Origin: Pseudomonadota bacterium
GTDB taxonomy: Bacteria; Pseudomonadota; Alphaproteobacteria; Rhizobiales; Devosiaceae
Length of the DNA stretch: 64,000 nt
Assembly: GCA_023391095.1 (NCBI GenBank)
Contig: JAEWBN010000014.1
Coordinates: 122,939-186,938, forward strand
Direction: 5' to 3'
Position numbers and translations under genes: made by a program. Below are positions 42,923-52,087 of this stretch, piece by piece. The stretch's first letter is position 1. Every line of letters begins with the position of its first letter. The notes under the pieces are model-generated. The model was given only the letters and a program-made list of their open reading frames with translations, made no database searches and was not told where the DNA came from.

Positions 42923-44398
42923 ATGACGATTCTCACACCGCCGCGCCTCGAAAAGCAGTCCTTCACCGATCCGGCCGAGGCCTGGGCGCATGTGGCCCAT
43001 ATCTACCATCGCAACTGCGACTTCATTCGCAGCCATCTCGAGGGGCTGAGCACCGGCGCTATTCCTGAAGGCCGGGTGCGCGCCTTCTACCCGCAGGTGG
43101 AAGTGCGCTCGACAAGCTATTCCAAGCACGAAAGCACCCTGCCCTATGGGTATCTGCATACGCCGGGTATCTACCGGACCACGGTGACGGCACCTGACCT
43201 GTTCAAGGGGTACCTGCAGGAGCAGTTCGCGGTGATCCTCAAAAATCACGGCGGGACGATCGATGTGGGCGAGTCGGAAACGCCCATTCCCCTGCACTTC
43301 GCGCTGGGGGCCCGCGAGCATGTGGACGGCAACACGCTCAATGCCATGGACGTGCCGCTGCGCGACCTGTTCGACGCGCCCGACCTGGCCAATACCGATG
43401 ACGAAATTGCCAATGGCACCTATGTGCCGCCCCGCGGCGGGCCCTACCCGCTTTCGGCCTTCACGGCGCCGCGCGTGGACTATTCGCTGTTCCGGCTGGC
43501 CCACTATACGGGCACTGATGCCGAGCATTTCCAGAATTTCGTGATCTTCACCAATTACGCGTTCTACATCGACGAGTTTTGCCGGATCGCCAAGGAGCAC
43601 CTCAAGAATAGCCACGACGTCTATCAGCGTTTTGTCGAGCCGGGCAATGTGGTGACGGACAATATGCTGACCGGTGGCGGGGTTTCGGGCACGGTGCCGG
43701 TGCGCAGCCCGCAAATGCCGGCCTATCACCTGGTGGCCGAGCGCGGCAAAGGCATCACCATGGTCAATATCGGCGTGGGTCCATCCAACGCCAAGACCAT
43801 TACCGACCATATCGCGGTGCTGCGGCCGCATGCCTGGATCATGCTTGGCCATTGCGCGGGCCTGCGGAATTCCCAGGAACTGGGCGACTACGTCCTGGCG
43901 CACGCCTATGTGCGCGAGGACCATGTGCTGGATGCCGACCTGCCGCTCTCCGTGCCGATCCCGGCGCTGGCGGAAATCCAGGTCGCGCTGGAACAGGCCG
44001 TGGAGGAGGTCACGCAGACCGAGGGGATCGAGACCAAGAAGATCATGCGCACCGGGACGGTCGCGACCTTCGACAACCGCAACTGGGAACTGTGGGACCA
44101 GACGCAGATCATCCGGCAGCTGAGCCAGTCGCGCGCCGTGGCGCTGGACATGGAGTCCGCCACGATTGCGGCCAATGGCTTCCGGTTCAGGGTGCCATAC
44201 GGAACGCTGTTGTGCGTTTCCGACAAGCCGCTACATGGCGAGTTGAAGCTACCGGGCATGGCCTCGGACTTCTATCGCACGCAGGTGAACCGGCATCTGC
44301 AAGTGGGGCTGAGGGCCATGGAAATCCTGCGCGACCAGCCGGCAGAGCGGCTGCATTCCCGTAAACTGCGCAGTTTCGCCGAAACGGCGTTTCAATAG
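42923..44398 (+). CDS. amn: AMP nucleosidase
   Basis: 491 residues. An N-terminal AMP-nucleosidase domain of about 170 residues (YPQVEVRSTSYSKHESTLPYGYLHTPG) is followed by a nucleoside phosphorylase-like catalytic domain with MVNIGVGPSNAKTITDHIAVLRP and the DMESATIAANGFRF segment holding the base-binding Glu and Asp. It splits AMP to adenine and ribose 5-phosphate, controlling the adenylate pool. ATG 42923 has AGGGGACGAG upstream. Confidence 0.94.
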   Translation: MTILTPPRLEKQSFTDPAEAWAHVAHIYHRNCDFIRSHLEGLSTGAIPEGRVRAFYPQVEVRSTSYSKHESTLPYGYLHTPGIYRTTVTAPDLFKGYLQEQFAVILKNHGGTIDVGESETPIPLHFALGAREHVDGNTLNAMDVPLRDLFDAPDLANTDDEIANGTYVPPRGGPYPLSAFTAPRVDYSLFRLAHYTGTDAEHFQNFVIFTNYAFYIDEFCRIAKEHLKNSHDVYQRFVEPGNVVTDNMLTGGGVSGTVPVRSPQMPAYHLVAERGKGITMVNIGVGPSNAKTITDHIAVLRPHAWIMLGHCAGLRNSQELGDYVLAHAYVREDHVLDADLPLSVPIPALAEIQVALEQAVEEVTQTEGIETKKIMRTGTVATFDNRNWELWDQTQIIRQLSQSRAVALDMESATIAANGFRFRVPYGTLLCVSDKPLHGELKLPGMASDFYRTQVNRHLQVGLRAMEILRDQPAERLHSRKLRSFAETAFQ

Positions 44399-44407
44399 GC
44401 GCACAGC

Positions 44408-44806
44408 ATGGGCGAGATCACGGGCGGATGTCTTTGCGGCGCTGTCCGTTTCTCCGCCCGGGGCGAGCCCTATCGCGTGGGGCTCTGCCACTGCCTTGAT
44501 TGCCGCAAGCATCATGGCGCCGTCTTCGGTGCCTCGGCCATTTTCCCACGGGATGCCGTCAGCGTAGTTGGCGATACGCAACACTATCTGGGCCGGCATT
44601 TTTGTCCGACCTGCGGCTCACCGGTGTTCGCACTCACCGGGGACGAGATCGAGCTGCATCTGGGCGCGATGGACGTGCCCGGCCGATTTGCTCCGACCTA
44701 CGAGCTTTGGACCATCCGTCGCGAAGACTGGCTGCCACCGTTCGCGTTGCGGGGCTATCCGGAAAACCGGAAGAGCGAGGAGCGAACCGAGCCGCCGCTG
44801 GGGTGA
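44408..44806 (+). CDS. GFA-family zinc protein (CENP-V/GFA)
   Basis: 132 residues. Zinc-ligand cysteines: GCLCGAVRF at the N-terminus, CHCLDCRK near residue 27 and CPTCGSP near residue 67. This is the fold of the glutathione-dependent formaldehyde-activating family; most members have no proven activity. It begins 9 nt after amn and could be co-transcribed. Confidence 0.87.
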   Translation: MGEITGGCLCGAVRFSARGEPYRVGLCHCLDCRKHHGAVFGASAIFPRDAVSVVGDTQHYLGRHFCPTCGSPVFALTGDEIELHLGAMDVPGRFAPTYELWTIRREDWLPPFALRGYPENRKSEERTEPPLG

Positions 44807-44833
44807 GGTTTGCGATGGGAAGCGGCGCCGTTG

Positions 44834-45625
44834 TTAGCGATGCGCCGAACCGGGTTCGGCCATCTTGCGGTGCCGCTCCGCCAGATTGGTATCGGGCAAC
44901 AGATTGGCGGCGAGCGCCTGGAGTTTGTTGCCAAAACCGGCGACTTCGTGGTCATCGCCGCGCATCATGGCGTCGTAGCCAATGCGAGCGACATCGGCGG
45001 CGGGCTGCTTCTTGTCCGTGCCGACCTTGGTGTCCATGAGGTCGGCGGTCTCGAAGAAATCGGTTTCGGTCGGGCCGGGCATGAGCACGGTCAGGGTGAC
45101 GTCCGTGTCCTTGAGCTCGTTGCGGATGGCAAAGGTGAGCGAGTTCACATAGGCCTTGGAAGCGTTGTAGACCGCCTGAAACGCGCCGGGGAGGATGCCG
45201 CCAATCGAACCGGTAACCAGGACGCGACCGGCATTGCGCTGGGCCATGTCCTTGAGGAAGCGGTGCAGCAGATAGGTCGTGCCCACCACGTTAAGGGCAA
45301 TGACCTGGCTGATCTGGTCAAAGTGCTGGTCAATGAACCCCTTGCCCAGGCCGCGTCCGGCATTGGCCATGAGCAGGTCCACGGGACGGCCGGTCTGTTT
45401 GACGCCGTCATATAGCTGGTCGACCCCTTCGATTGTCGAAAGGTCGGCCTCTACACTGATGACTGTTGTGCCGAGGTGGCGCAGTTGGTCAGATGCGGCA
45501 GCGATTTCGGCCGTGTCCGAGGCGATGATCAGGTCATGGCCTTCGGCGGCCGATATCCTGGCGAGTTCGAGGCCGATGCCAGAGGATGCACCGGTGATGA
45601 CGGCCAGCTTGCGGGTCTCGGACAT
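44834..45625 (-). CDS. Short-chain dehydrogenase/reductase (SDR)
   Basis: 263 residues. Classical SDR: cofactor loop ITGASSGIGLELA, NAGRGLG, catalytic Ser in VTGSIGG, and YNASKAY (Tyr and Lys). The substrate is not predictable. The start is ATG 45625; the open frame goes 34 codons further without homology. It lies 70 bp downstream of eno on the same strand. Confidence 0.9.
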   Translation of the reverse strand: MSETRKLAVITGASSGIGLELARISAAEGHDLIIASDTAEIAAASDQLRHLGTTVISVEADLSTIEGVDQLYDGVKQTGRPVDLLMANAGRGLGKGFIDQHFDQISQVIALNVVGTTYLLHRFLKDMAQRNAGRVLVTGSIGGILPGAFQAVYNASKAYVNSLTFAIRNELKDTDVTLTVLMPGPTETDFFETADLMDTKVGTDKKQPAADVARIGYDAMMRGDDHEVAGFGNKLQALAANLLPDTNLAERHRKMAEPGSAHR

Positions 45626-45695
45626 GAAAAAGGTCTCCGTTGGCTGATGACCAACGGAGACCCGAACGTGTGGTTGGCAAGCTAACCCAGGTTTA

Positions 45696-46973
45696 TCAGC
45701 GGCCCTTGACCACCGAGTAACCGGCATACTTGGCCGAGGAGCCGAGCTGCTCTTCGATGCGGATCAGCTGGTTGTACTTGGCCATGCGGTCGGAGCGCGA
45801 AAGCGAGCCGGTCTTGATCTGCCCGCAGTTGAGCGCCACGGCGAGGTCGGCAATGGTCGAGTCCTCGGTCTCGCCCGAGCGGTGCGACATGACCGAGGTG
45901 TAGCTGGCGCGGTGGGCGGTATCGACGGCGTCCAGCGTTTCGGTGAGCGAGCCGATCTGATTGACCTTGACGAGGATGGAGTTGGCGACGCCCATCTTGA
46001 TGCCGGAGACGAGGCGCTTGGTGTTGGTGACGAACAGGTCGTCGCCCACCAGCTGCACCTTCTTGCCGATGGCCTCGGTCAGCGCCTTCCAGCCATCCCA
46101 GTCGTCTTCGGCCATGCCGTCTTCGATGGTGATGATCGGGTAGCGGTTCGTGAGGTCTTCGAGGAAGCGGACGTTTTCATCCGAGGAGAGGGACTTGCCC
46201 TCGCCCTTCATCTCGTACTTGCCGTTCTTGTAGTATTCGGTCGAGGCGCAATCGAGGCCGAGGAACACGTCCTCGCCCGGCTTGTAGCCGGCCTTTTCGA
46301 TGGAGCGCATGATAAAGCCCAGGGCGTCATCGGCCGAGGCCAGGTTCGGTGCGAAGCCGCCTTCGTCGCCCACATTGGTGTTGTGGCCTTCGGCGGAAAG
46401 GCCCTTCTTGAGGGTGTGAAAGATTTCCGAACCGATGCGGACGGCGTCGGCGATCGAGGTCGCGCCGGCGGGCAGGATCATGAATTCCTGCATGTCGATC
46501 GGGTTGTCGGCATGCTCGCCGCCATTGATGATGTTCATCATCGGCACGGGCAGGACATGGGCGTTCGGTCCACCGATATAGCGCCAGAACGGCAGCTCGC
46601 TCGATTCCGCGGCGGCCTTGGCGACAGCAAGCGACACGCCGAGAATGGCATTGGCGCCGAGGCGGCTCTTGTTAGCGGTGCCGTCGAGCTCGATCATCGC
46701 CTGGTCGATGGCGCGCTGGTCGAGCGCGTCCATGCCCTGGATTTCCTCGGCGATGACGTCGTTGACGTTGTCGACGGCCTGGGTCACGCCCTTGCCGTTG
46801 TAGAGATTGCCGCCGTCGCGCAGTTCCACGGCCTCATGGGCACCGGTGGAGGCGCCGGAGGGCACAGCGGCGCGGCCGAAGCTGCCATCGTCCAGCACCA
46901 CGTCGACCTCGACCGTGGGGTTGCCGCGGCTGTCGTAAATCTGGCGGCCATTGACGTGGATGATTGAAGACAT
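45696..46973 (-). CDS. eno: Enolase
   Basis: 425 residues of typical enolase: N-terminal GRQIYDSRGNPTVEVDV, GAVPSGASTG-like loop (AAVPSGASTGAHEA), metal ligands in the GLDCAS and TIEDGMAEDDW blocks, catalytic Lys region KVNQIGSLTET, and SHRSGETEDS. It converts 2-phosphoglycerate to PEP. The start is at 46973, although the frame stays open to 47378. Confidence 0.97.
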   Translation of the reverse strand: MSSIIHVNGRQIYDSRGNPTVEVDVVLDDGSFGRAAVPSGASTGAHEAVELRDGGNLYNGKGVTQAVDNVNDVIAEEIQGMDALDQRAIDQAMIELDGTANKSRLGANAILGVSLAVAKAAAESSELPFWRYIGGPNAHVLPVPMMNIINGGEHADNPIDMQEFMILPAGATSIADAVRIGSEIFHTLKKGLSAEGHNTNVGDEGGFAPNLASADDALGFIMRSIEKAGYKPGEDVFLGLDCASTEYYKNGKYEMKGEGKSLSSDENVRFLEDLTNRYPIITIEDGMAEDDWDGWKALTEAIGKKVQLVGDDLFVTNTKRLVSGIKMGVANSILVKVNQIGSLTETLDAVDTAHRASYTSVMSHRSGETEDSTIADLAVALNCGQIKTGSLSRSDRMAKYNQLIRIEEQLGSSAKYAGYSVVKGR

Positions 46974-47097
46974 GGAAGCCCTTTCCCGGTCATTGCGTGG
47001 GTGTGCCGCCTGTCTAGACGGCACTTGCCACAGAGAAAAGGGGGCAGACGCAAAATTCCGGCATGGCGGGGTTGCGCGCCATGACAGTTGATCGCGC

Positions 47098-48054
47098 TCA
47101 GAGCGCCAGTTTTCCGTTGGCGAGGAGCCAGGATACCGATTCCTGCACCGCCGCGAGCGAAGAATAACGCGGGGTGTGACCCAGACGGCGGCGGGATTTT
47201 TCGACCGAGCAATTGGGGCTGCGGATGATGTGCTCCCAGGTGGCGTTCGCGTTTTCCGGCGTCTGCAGCGCTTTCCACTCTTCCCAGGGCAGGAAGACGA
47301 GGTCGGGCTTCTGGCCGAACCAGGCCGACATGGCCTCGGCATAGTGGCGCAGCGTGATGGCACCCGGAGACACGGCATGGAAGGCTTCGCCAGTGGATGC
47401 GCGCCAGTTGGTGATGGCGGCGATGATCAGCGCGGCAATGTCGTCGGCATGGATGTGGTGGACGGTTTCCATGCCGAAATTGGGCAGGGCCAGCTGCTCG
47501 CCTCGGGCCAGGGTGACAAAGGCGGCATCATCGAAATGGCCGGCCGGATTGAGCGGCGACCACCCCTGCCCCACGATGTGGCCAGGGTGGATGATGGTGG
47601 CGGGGAAGCCGGAGCGGCGGGCCAGATCGAGAAGATAGGCCTCGATGGCGGCTTTCTGGATGCCGTATTCGCCAAAGGGACGCTTGGTGACGTCTTCGGG
47701 CGTGGGCACGACCTCGGAATGCCCATGGGTCCAGATGGTGCCAATATGGATGAAGTGCTGCACCTTGCCGACGAGCGCTTCGACGAGCTGGCGGGCGCTG
47801 TCGAGGGTGAAGCAGATATTGTCGACCACGATGTCGGGCCGGAGATCGGCAATGGCGCGGCCGAAGTCATTGGACTTTTCCAGTGCGTCGCGGTCAAGCG
47901 TGACCTGTTCGACCCGCTCCCAGGCCGGGTCGGCCATATAGGGTTGCGAGGTGCCGCGGGTGACGGCGACGACGTCGTGGCCGGCGCGGACGAGGCGCGG
48001 CACGAGATAGGTGCCGATATGGCCGGTGGCTCCGATAACGACAATGCGTGCCAT
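47098..48054 (-). CDS. NAD-dependent epimerase/dehydratase family (extended SDR)
   Basis: 318 residues. Nucleotide loop VIGATGHIGTYL at the N-terminus, and YGIQKAAIE as the YxxxK active site; the catalytic Ser/Thr is probably in HIGTIW. The substrate is unknown; a nucleotide sugar or a similar carbonyl compound would fit the family. It is not obviously co-transcribed with eno (124 bp between them). Confidence 0.85.
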   Translation of the reverse strand: MARIVVIGATGHIGTYLVPRLVRAGHDVVAVTRGTSQPYMADPAWERVEQVTLDRDALEKSNDFGRAIADLRPDIVVDNICFTLDSARQLVEALVGKVQHFIHIGTIWTHGHSEVVPTPEDVTKRPFGEYGIQKAAIEAYLLDLARRSGFPATIIHPGHIVGQGWSPLNPAGHFDDAAFVTLARGEQLALPNFGMETVHHIHADDIAALIIAAITNWRASTGEAFHAVSPGAITLRHYAEAMSAWFGQKPDLVFLPWEEWKALQTPENANATWEHIIRSPNCSVEKSRRRLGHTPRYSSLAAVQESVSWLLANGKLAL

Positions 48055-48145
48055 GTGTCGACTTCCCTTTACATCTGGTCTGGACAGGTGGCGTGTCCTA
48101 ACATGTCAGCGCGGGCTGTCCAGCCCATCGATTCCGGAGAGAGAG

Positions 48146-48577
48146 ATGACCAAACCCCTCGTCAAGCAGGTGGCCCATACCTGCATCTACGCCCGCGATC
48201 TCGACGCCGTGGAAAAATTCTATACAGAGATCTGCGGGATCTCGCCGAAGTTCGACTTCAATCGCGGCGAGCAGCGGATCGGCTTCTATCTCGATTTCGG
48301 CAATCGCACCTTTGTCGAGGTGTTCCTCAAGGGCGAGACGCGGTTCGAAGAGTCGAACCAGATCAATCACCTGTGCTTCGAGACCGATGACATCGACGCC
48401 TTCATGGCCAATGCCCAGGCCAAGGGCGTGGCAGTGACGCCCAAGAAGCTGGGCGTGGATCACACCTGGCAATGCTGGCTGGCCGATCCGAGCGGGGTAA
48501 AGCTCGAGATCTTCCAATATACCGACAAATCCATGCAGTTCGGACCGGATGGCGTGGTTTGCCAGGTGGACTGGTAA
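48146..48577 (+). CDS. VOC (glyoxalase/bleomycin-resistance) family protein
   Basis: 143 residues with two betaalphabetabetabeta modules: QVAHTCIYARDLDAVEKFYTE..., then NHLCFETDDIDAFMANAQAKG and DPSGVKLEIFQY. Metal ligands His12 (or near) and the C-terminal Glu are in place, so it is a metal-dependent lyase or dioxygenase-like enzyme of unknown substrate. ATG 48146 follows GGAGAGAGAG. Confidence 0.86.
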   Translation: MTKPLVKQVAHTCIYARDLDAVEKFYTEICGISPKFDFNRGEQRIGFYLDFGNRTFVEVFLKGETRFEESNQINHLCFETDDIDAFMANAQAKGVAVTPKKLGVDHTWQCWLADPSGVKLEIFQYTDKSMQFGPDGVVCQVDW

Positions 48578-48581
48578 GCGA

Positions 48582-48758
48582 TCAGTCCTCGCGCTTATGC
48601 GCGTCGACGTGCTTTTCGGCACGGGATTTTTCGGCCGCATCCTTGAGCTTTTCGCCCTTGGTGCGGCCGAATTTCTGCCGGTTGGCCTCGGCAGTGGTTT
48701 CCTTGTCGGCGCGGGCCCTGGCCTTGCGCGCCTGACGAAGGTTGACCACCTCGCCCAT
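48582..48758 (-). CDS. DUF4169 small protein
   Basis: 58 residues, highly charged. It begins MGEVVNLRQARKARARADK and continues ANRQKFGRTKGEK, the DUF4169 pattern found widely in Hyphomicrobiales. No function known; a nucleic-acid-binding or regulatory role is only a guess. It starts 2 nt after the pyrG stop, so it is very likely co-translated. It ends 4 nt from the convergent VOC gene. Confidence 0.82.
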   Translation of the reverse strand: MGEVVNLRQARKARARADKETTAEANRQKFGRTKGEKLKDAAEKSRAEKHVDAHKRED

Positions 48759-48760
48759 GA

Positions 48761-50389
48761 TCAGACGAGCCGGCTCTGGTCCATCGCGGCAGCGATGAAG
48801 CTGGTAAAGAGCGGGTGGGGCTCGAAGGGCTTGGACTTGAGTTCGGGGTGGAACTGCACGCCGATGAACCACGGGTGATCGGTCCGCTCGACGATTTCCG
48901 GCAGGGTGCCATCGGGCGAGACGCCGGAGAACAGCAGGCCGTTCTTTTCGAGCACCTTGCGGTATTCCATGTTCACTTCGTAGCGGTGACGATGGCGCTC
49001 GGAAATGCGGGTCGAGCCGTAGATGTCGGCCACGCGGGAGCCGCGGGTCAACTGGGCCGGATAGGCGCCGAGGCGCAGCGTGCCGCCCATGTCGCCTTCG
49101 GCCGACCGGCTTTCCTTCTCGTTGCCCTTGACCCATTCGGTCATCATGCCAACGATCGGCTCCTTGGTGGGGCCGAATTCGGTGGAGGACGCATTCTTGA
49201 TGCCGGCCGTGTTGCGGGCGGCTTCGATACACGCCATCTGCATGCCAAAACAGATGCCGAAATAGGGCACGTCCTTGGTGCGAGCAAAACGGGCCGCCTC
49301 GATCTTGCCCTGGGCGCCGCGCTCACCGAAGCCTCCGGGCACAAGGATGCCGTGGACATGTTCGAGATAGGGCGCCGGATCGTCGCGCTCGAAGACCTCA
49401 GAATCGATCCACTGCAGGTTGACCTTGACCTTGTTGGCGATGCCGCCATGGGTCAGGGCTTCGCTCAGGGATTTATAGGCGTCCTTGAGGCCGGTATATT
49501 TGCCAACGATGGCGATGTTCACTTCGCCTTCGGGGTTGTGATAGCGGCGGGAAACCTCGTCCCAGGCGGACATGTCGGGTTCGGGCGCGTCGGTGATGCC
49601 GAGCGCGGCGAGGATTTCGCGGTCGAGGCCTTCATTGTGATAGGCCAGCGGCACATCGTAGATCGAGCCGACATCGAGACCCTGGATGACGGCGCTTTCG
49701 CGCACGTTACAGAAGAGGCTGAGCTTCTTCTTTTCCCCTTCGGGAATGGGACGGTCGCAGCGGACGAGCAGCACGTCGGGCGCGATACCGATGGAGCGGA
49801 GCTCCTTTACCGAGTGCTGGGTCGGCTTGGTCTTCAGTTCCCCGGCGGAGGGGATGTAGGGCATCAGCGTCAGGTGGAGATAGGCCGCATGATTGCGCGG
49901 CAGCTCGTTGCCGAGCTGGCGGATGGCTTCAAAGAAGGGAAGGCCTTCGATATCGCCAACAGTGCCGCCGATTTCGACGAGGACGAAATCGAAGTCCTCA
50001 TTGCCGTCGAGGACGAATTCCTTGATCGAGTCGGTGACGTGCGGAATGACCTGCACGGTGGCGCCCAGAAACTCGCCACGACGCTCCTTGGCGAGGAGGT
50101 CGGAATAGATGCGGCCGGACGTGATGTTGTCGCGCTTGTTGGCAGCGCGACCCGTGAAGCGCTCGTAGTGCCCCAGGTCGAGGTCGGTTTCGGCACCGTC
50201 ATCGGTGACAAAAACTTCGCCGTGCTGGGTGGGCGACATCGTGCCCGGATCGACATTGAGATAGGGGTCTAGCTTGCGCAGGCGGACCTTATAGCCGCGC
50301 GCCTGCAGTACTGCGCCGAGCGCCGCCGAAGCCAGACCTTTGCCAAGGGAGGAAACCACGCCTCCGGTGATGAATACGTACCGAGCCAT
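48761..50389 (-). CDS. pyrG: CTP synthase
   Basis: 542 residues. The N-terminal synthetase domain has ITGGVVSSLGKG and the GGTVGDIE motif. The C-terminal class I glutamine amidotransferase has GICFGMQMA with the nucleophile Cys near residue 380, and the HPE triad part (FHPEL). It aminates UTP to CTP. The DUF4169 gene follows directly, and secG lies 114 bp upstream on the same strand. Confidence 0.97.
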   Translation of the reverse strand: MARYVFITGGVVSSLGKGLASAALGAVLQARGYKVRLRKLDPYLNVDPGTMSPTQHGEVFVTDDGAETDLDLGHYERFTGRAANKRDNITSGRIYSDLLAKERRGEFLGATVQVIPHVTDSIKEFVLDGNEDFDFVLVEIGGTVGDIEGLPFFEAIRQLGNELPRNHAAYLHLTLMPYIPSAGELKTKPTQHSVKELRSIGIAPDVLLVRCDRPIPEGEKKKLSLFCNVRESAVIQGLDVGSIYDVPLAYHNEGLDREILAALGITDAPEPDMSAWDEVSRRYHNPEGEVNIAIVGKYTGLKDAYKSLSEALTHGGIANKVKVNLQWIDSEVFERDDPAPYLEHVHGILVPGGFGERGAQGKIEAARFARTKDVPYFGICFGMQMACIEAARNTAGIKNASSTEFGPTKEPIVGMMTEWVKGNEKESRSAEGDMGGTLRLGAYPAQLTRGSRVADIYGSTRISERHRHRYEVNMEYRKVLEKNGLLFSGVSPDGTLPEIVERTDHPWFIGVQFHPELKSKPFEPHPLFTSFIAAAMDQSRLV

Positions 50390-50503
50390 GGGCGATCACC
50401 ATAAGCCTATCATTATCGATTCGCAGAGCCGGAAGTGGGCTCTACACAAAAAGAAGAAGGGGATGTCGCCATCCCCTTTTTCCGGTTTTCGCCTTTCGGC
50501 GGA

Positions 50504-51067
50504 TCAGTTGCCCGTGGGCGCCGCTGGCGTTTCGCTGGTTGCATCCGCTGCAGGTGCAGCGTCAGCGGCCGGCGCTGCCGGAGCCATGGTATCGACTGCC
50601 GGCGCCATGGTGTTGGCGGCGGGTGCGGTCACTTCGGGAGCGGCAGCAGGCGCTTCAGGAGCGGCGGGCGCTTCGGGCGCCGGCAGGTTGCCAGCGTCGG
50701 TGGGAGCCGGGGTCTGGGCCTCGCTGGGCAGCAGCAGGTCGGACGTATCGTCGCCCTGAAGGGCGTTGAGGGCGTCGAGAACAGTGCCCGGCTGGCCGTC
50801 CTGGCCCGAAACGGCATTGTCGAGAATGCTCGACGTGCCGCGATCCAGTTCGCTCAGAATGGTGAGGCCAATGGCCGAAGCGAAGAACAGGGTCGCCAGA
50901 ATGGCGGTCGTGCGGGTCATCAGGTTGGCCGAACCGCGTGCGCTCACCAGACCGCCGCCGCCTCCGCCGCCAATTCCCAGGGCACCGCCTTCGGAACGCT
51001 GAAGCAGGATGACGACAATCAACGCCACCACGATCAGCAGATAAGCGACGAGCAATACGTTTGCCAT
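50504..51067 (-). CDS. secG: Preprotein translocase subunit SecG with long Ala/Pro tail
   Basis: 187 residues, against about 75-110 for a typical SecG. Two TM helices: residues 5-24 and about 55-75. Between them are a SecG-like glycine-rich loop (GIGGGGGGG) and the motif SARGSANLMTRTTAIL. Residues from about 100 on are rich in Ala, Pro and Glu (low complexity) and probably disordered. SecG assists SecYE in protein export. Confidence 0.9.
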   Translation of the reverse strand: MANVLLVAYLLIVVALIVVILLQRSEGGALGIGGGGGGGLVSARGSANLMTRTTAILATLFFASAIGLTILSELDRGTSSILDNAVSGQDGQPGTVLDALNALQGDDTSDLLLPSEAQTPAPTDAGNLPAPEAPAAPEAPAAAPEVTAPAANTMAPAVDTMAPAAPAADAAPAADATSETPAAPTGN

Positions 51068-51209
51068 GAACTCAAAGTCTTCGCGTCAGTCCAGAACAGA
51101 ACCCTTGCGGGCCGCTCCGGTGTTTGAGGATGCGGGGTCATACACCCCAGGGACAGCAAATACCAGCGGAGTGCGGCGATTTTCTGCCGCATCCGCCGGA
51201 GCTGTCCAT

Positions 51210-51962
51210 CTAGACGGCCGAGATAATGGTATAAAAGTCTTTTGCCAAGAGGCTGGCGCCGCCGACAAGACCGCCATTGACGTTTTCGACGGCGAGGATT
51301 TCGCGCGCATTGGTGGGCTTGAGGGAGCCGCCGTAAAGAATGCGGATGGTTTCGCCGCGCTCGCCGAACCGGTCCACCAGCCGCTGGCGGATCGTATCGT
51401 GCATGGTGGTGATCTCTTCGATGCTGGGGGTGCGGCCCGTACCGATGGCCCAAACGGGTTCATAGGCAACAATGACTTCATGCTGCTCAGCCGCATCGGG
51501 AATGGACGCTGCCAGCTGGCTGGAGACAACCGATTCTGCCTGGCCGCTGTCGCGCTGCGCTTCGGTCTCGCCTACGCAGATAATGGGCTTGAGCCCTGCG
51601 CCGATAGCCGCCTCGGCTTTTGCCCGGACCAGATCATCGGTTTCGCCATGGTCGGTACGACGCTCGGAATGACCCACGATAACGAACTGAGCGCCGGCAT
51701 CGGCGAGCATGCCGGCCGAAATATCACCGGTATGGGCGCCCGAAGCATTGGCGTGGCAATCCTGGCCGCCGGCAAGAATGCCGCTCGACGCACCCTGGGC
51801 CGCCACGGCGGCGAGCAGGGTTGCGGGCGGGCACACCACGACCATGGCGCGGGGCGCTTCGCCCGTGGTGAGCAGACCGGCCAGCGCGCTGAGCTCCTCG
51901 AGCGAATGGGTCAGGCCATTCATCTTCCAGTTTCCGGCGATCAACGGTGAGATGGTCGACAA
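51210..51962 (-). CDS. tpiA: Triosephosphate isomerase
   Basis: 250 residues from TTG 51962. Family motifs: AGNWKMN (active-site Lys) near residue 10, the catalytic His in VIVGHSERR, and Glu in AYEPVWAIGTG. The GGSLKP loop closes the site. The frame is open for 61 codons upstream of the TTG, but the TTG has GGAG at the right distance and gives the usual length. It is divergent from ppiD, 125 bp apart. Confidence 0.95.
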   Translation of the reverse strand: MSTISPLIAGNWKMNGLTHSLEELSALAGLLTTGEAPRAMVVVCPPATLLAAVAAQGASSGILAGGQDCHANASGAHTGDISAGMLADAGAQFVIVGHSERRTDHGETDDLVRAKAEAAIGAGLKPIICVGETEAQRDSGQAESVVSSQLAASIPDAAEQHEVIVAYEPVWAIGTGRTPSIEEITTMHDTIRQRLVDRFGERGETIRILYGGSLKPTNAREILAVENVNGGLVGGASLLAKDFYTIISAV

Positions 51963-52087
51963 TCTTGCTACTCCTGCCTCTTGCGCCCGAGAGGGCTTTG
52001 CCCTAACCCCGGCTTTCGGATTTCTTCTTACTAGTCCGCCCGCGCCCACGAGGTAAAGGCTTGGACCCCGAAACTGGAACGCTCGAA

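Noticed and set aside
47482..47489. GGGCAGGG against the expected polarity
   Set aside because: A single exception among 13 sites to the right of dif; kept as noise, but mentioned in the count.
48815..50272. 485-codon + strand open frame opposite pyrG
   Set aside because: It lies antisense to a clearly conserved gene, reads as Gly/Val/Asp-rich with no family motif, and is a by-product of high GC codon use. Similar long antisense frames opposite aspS, metG, trpE, the dehydratase and others were dropped for the same reason.
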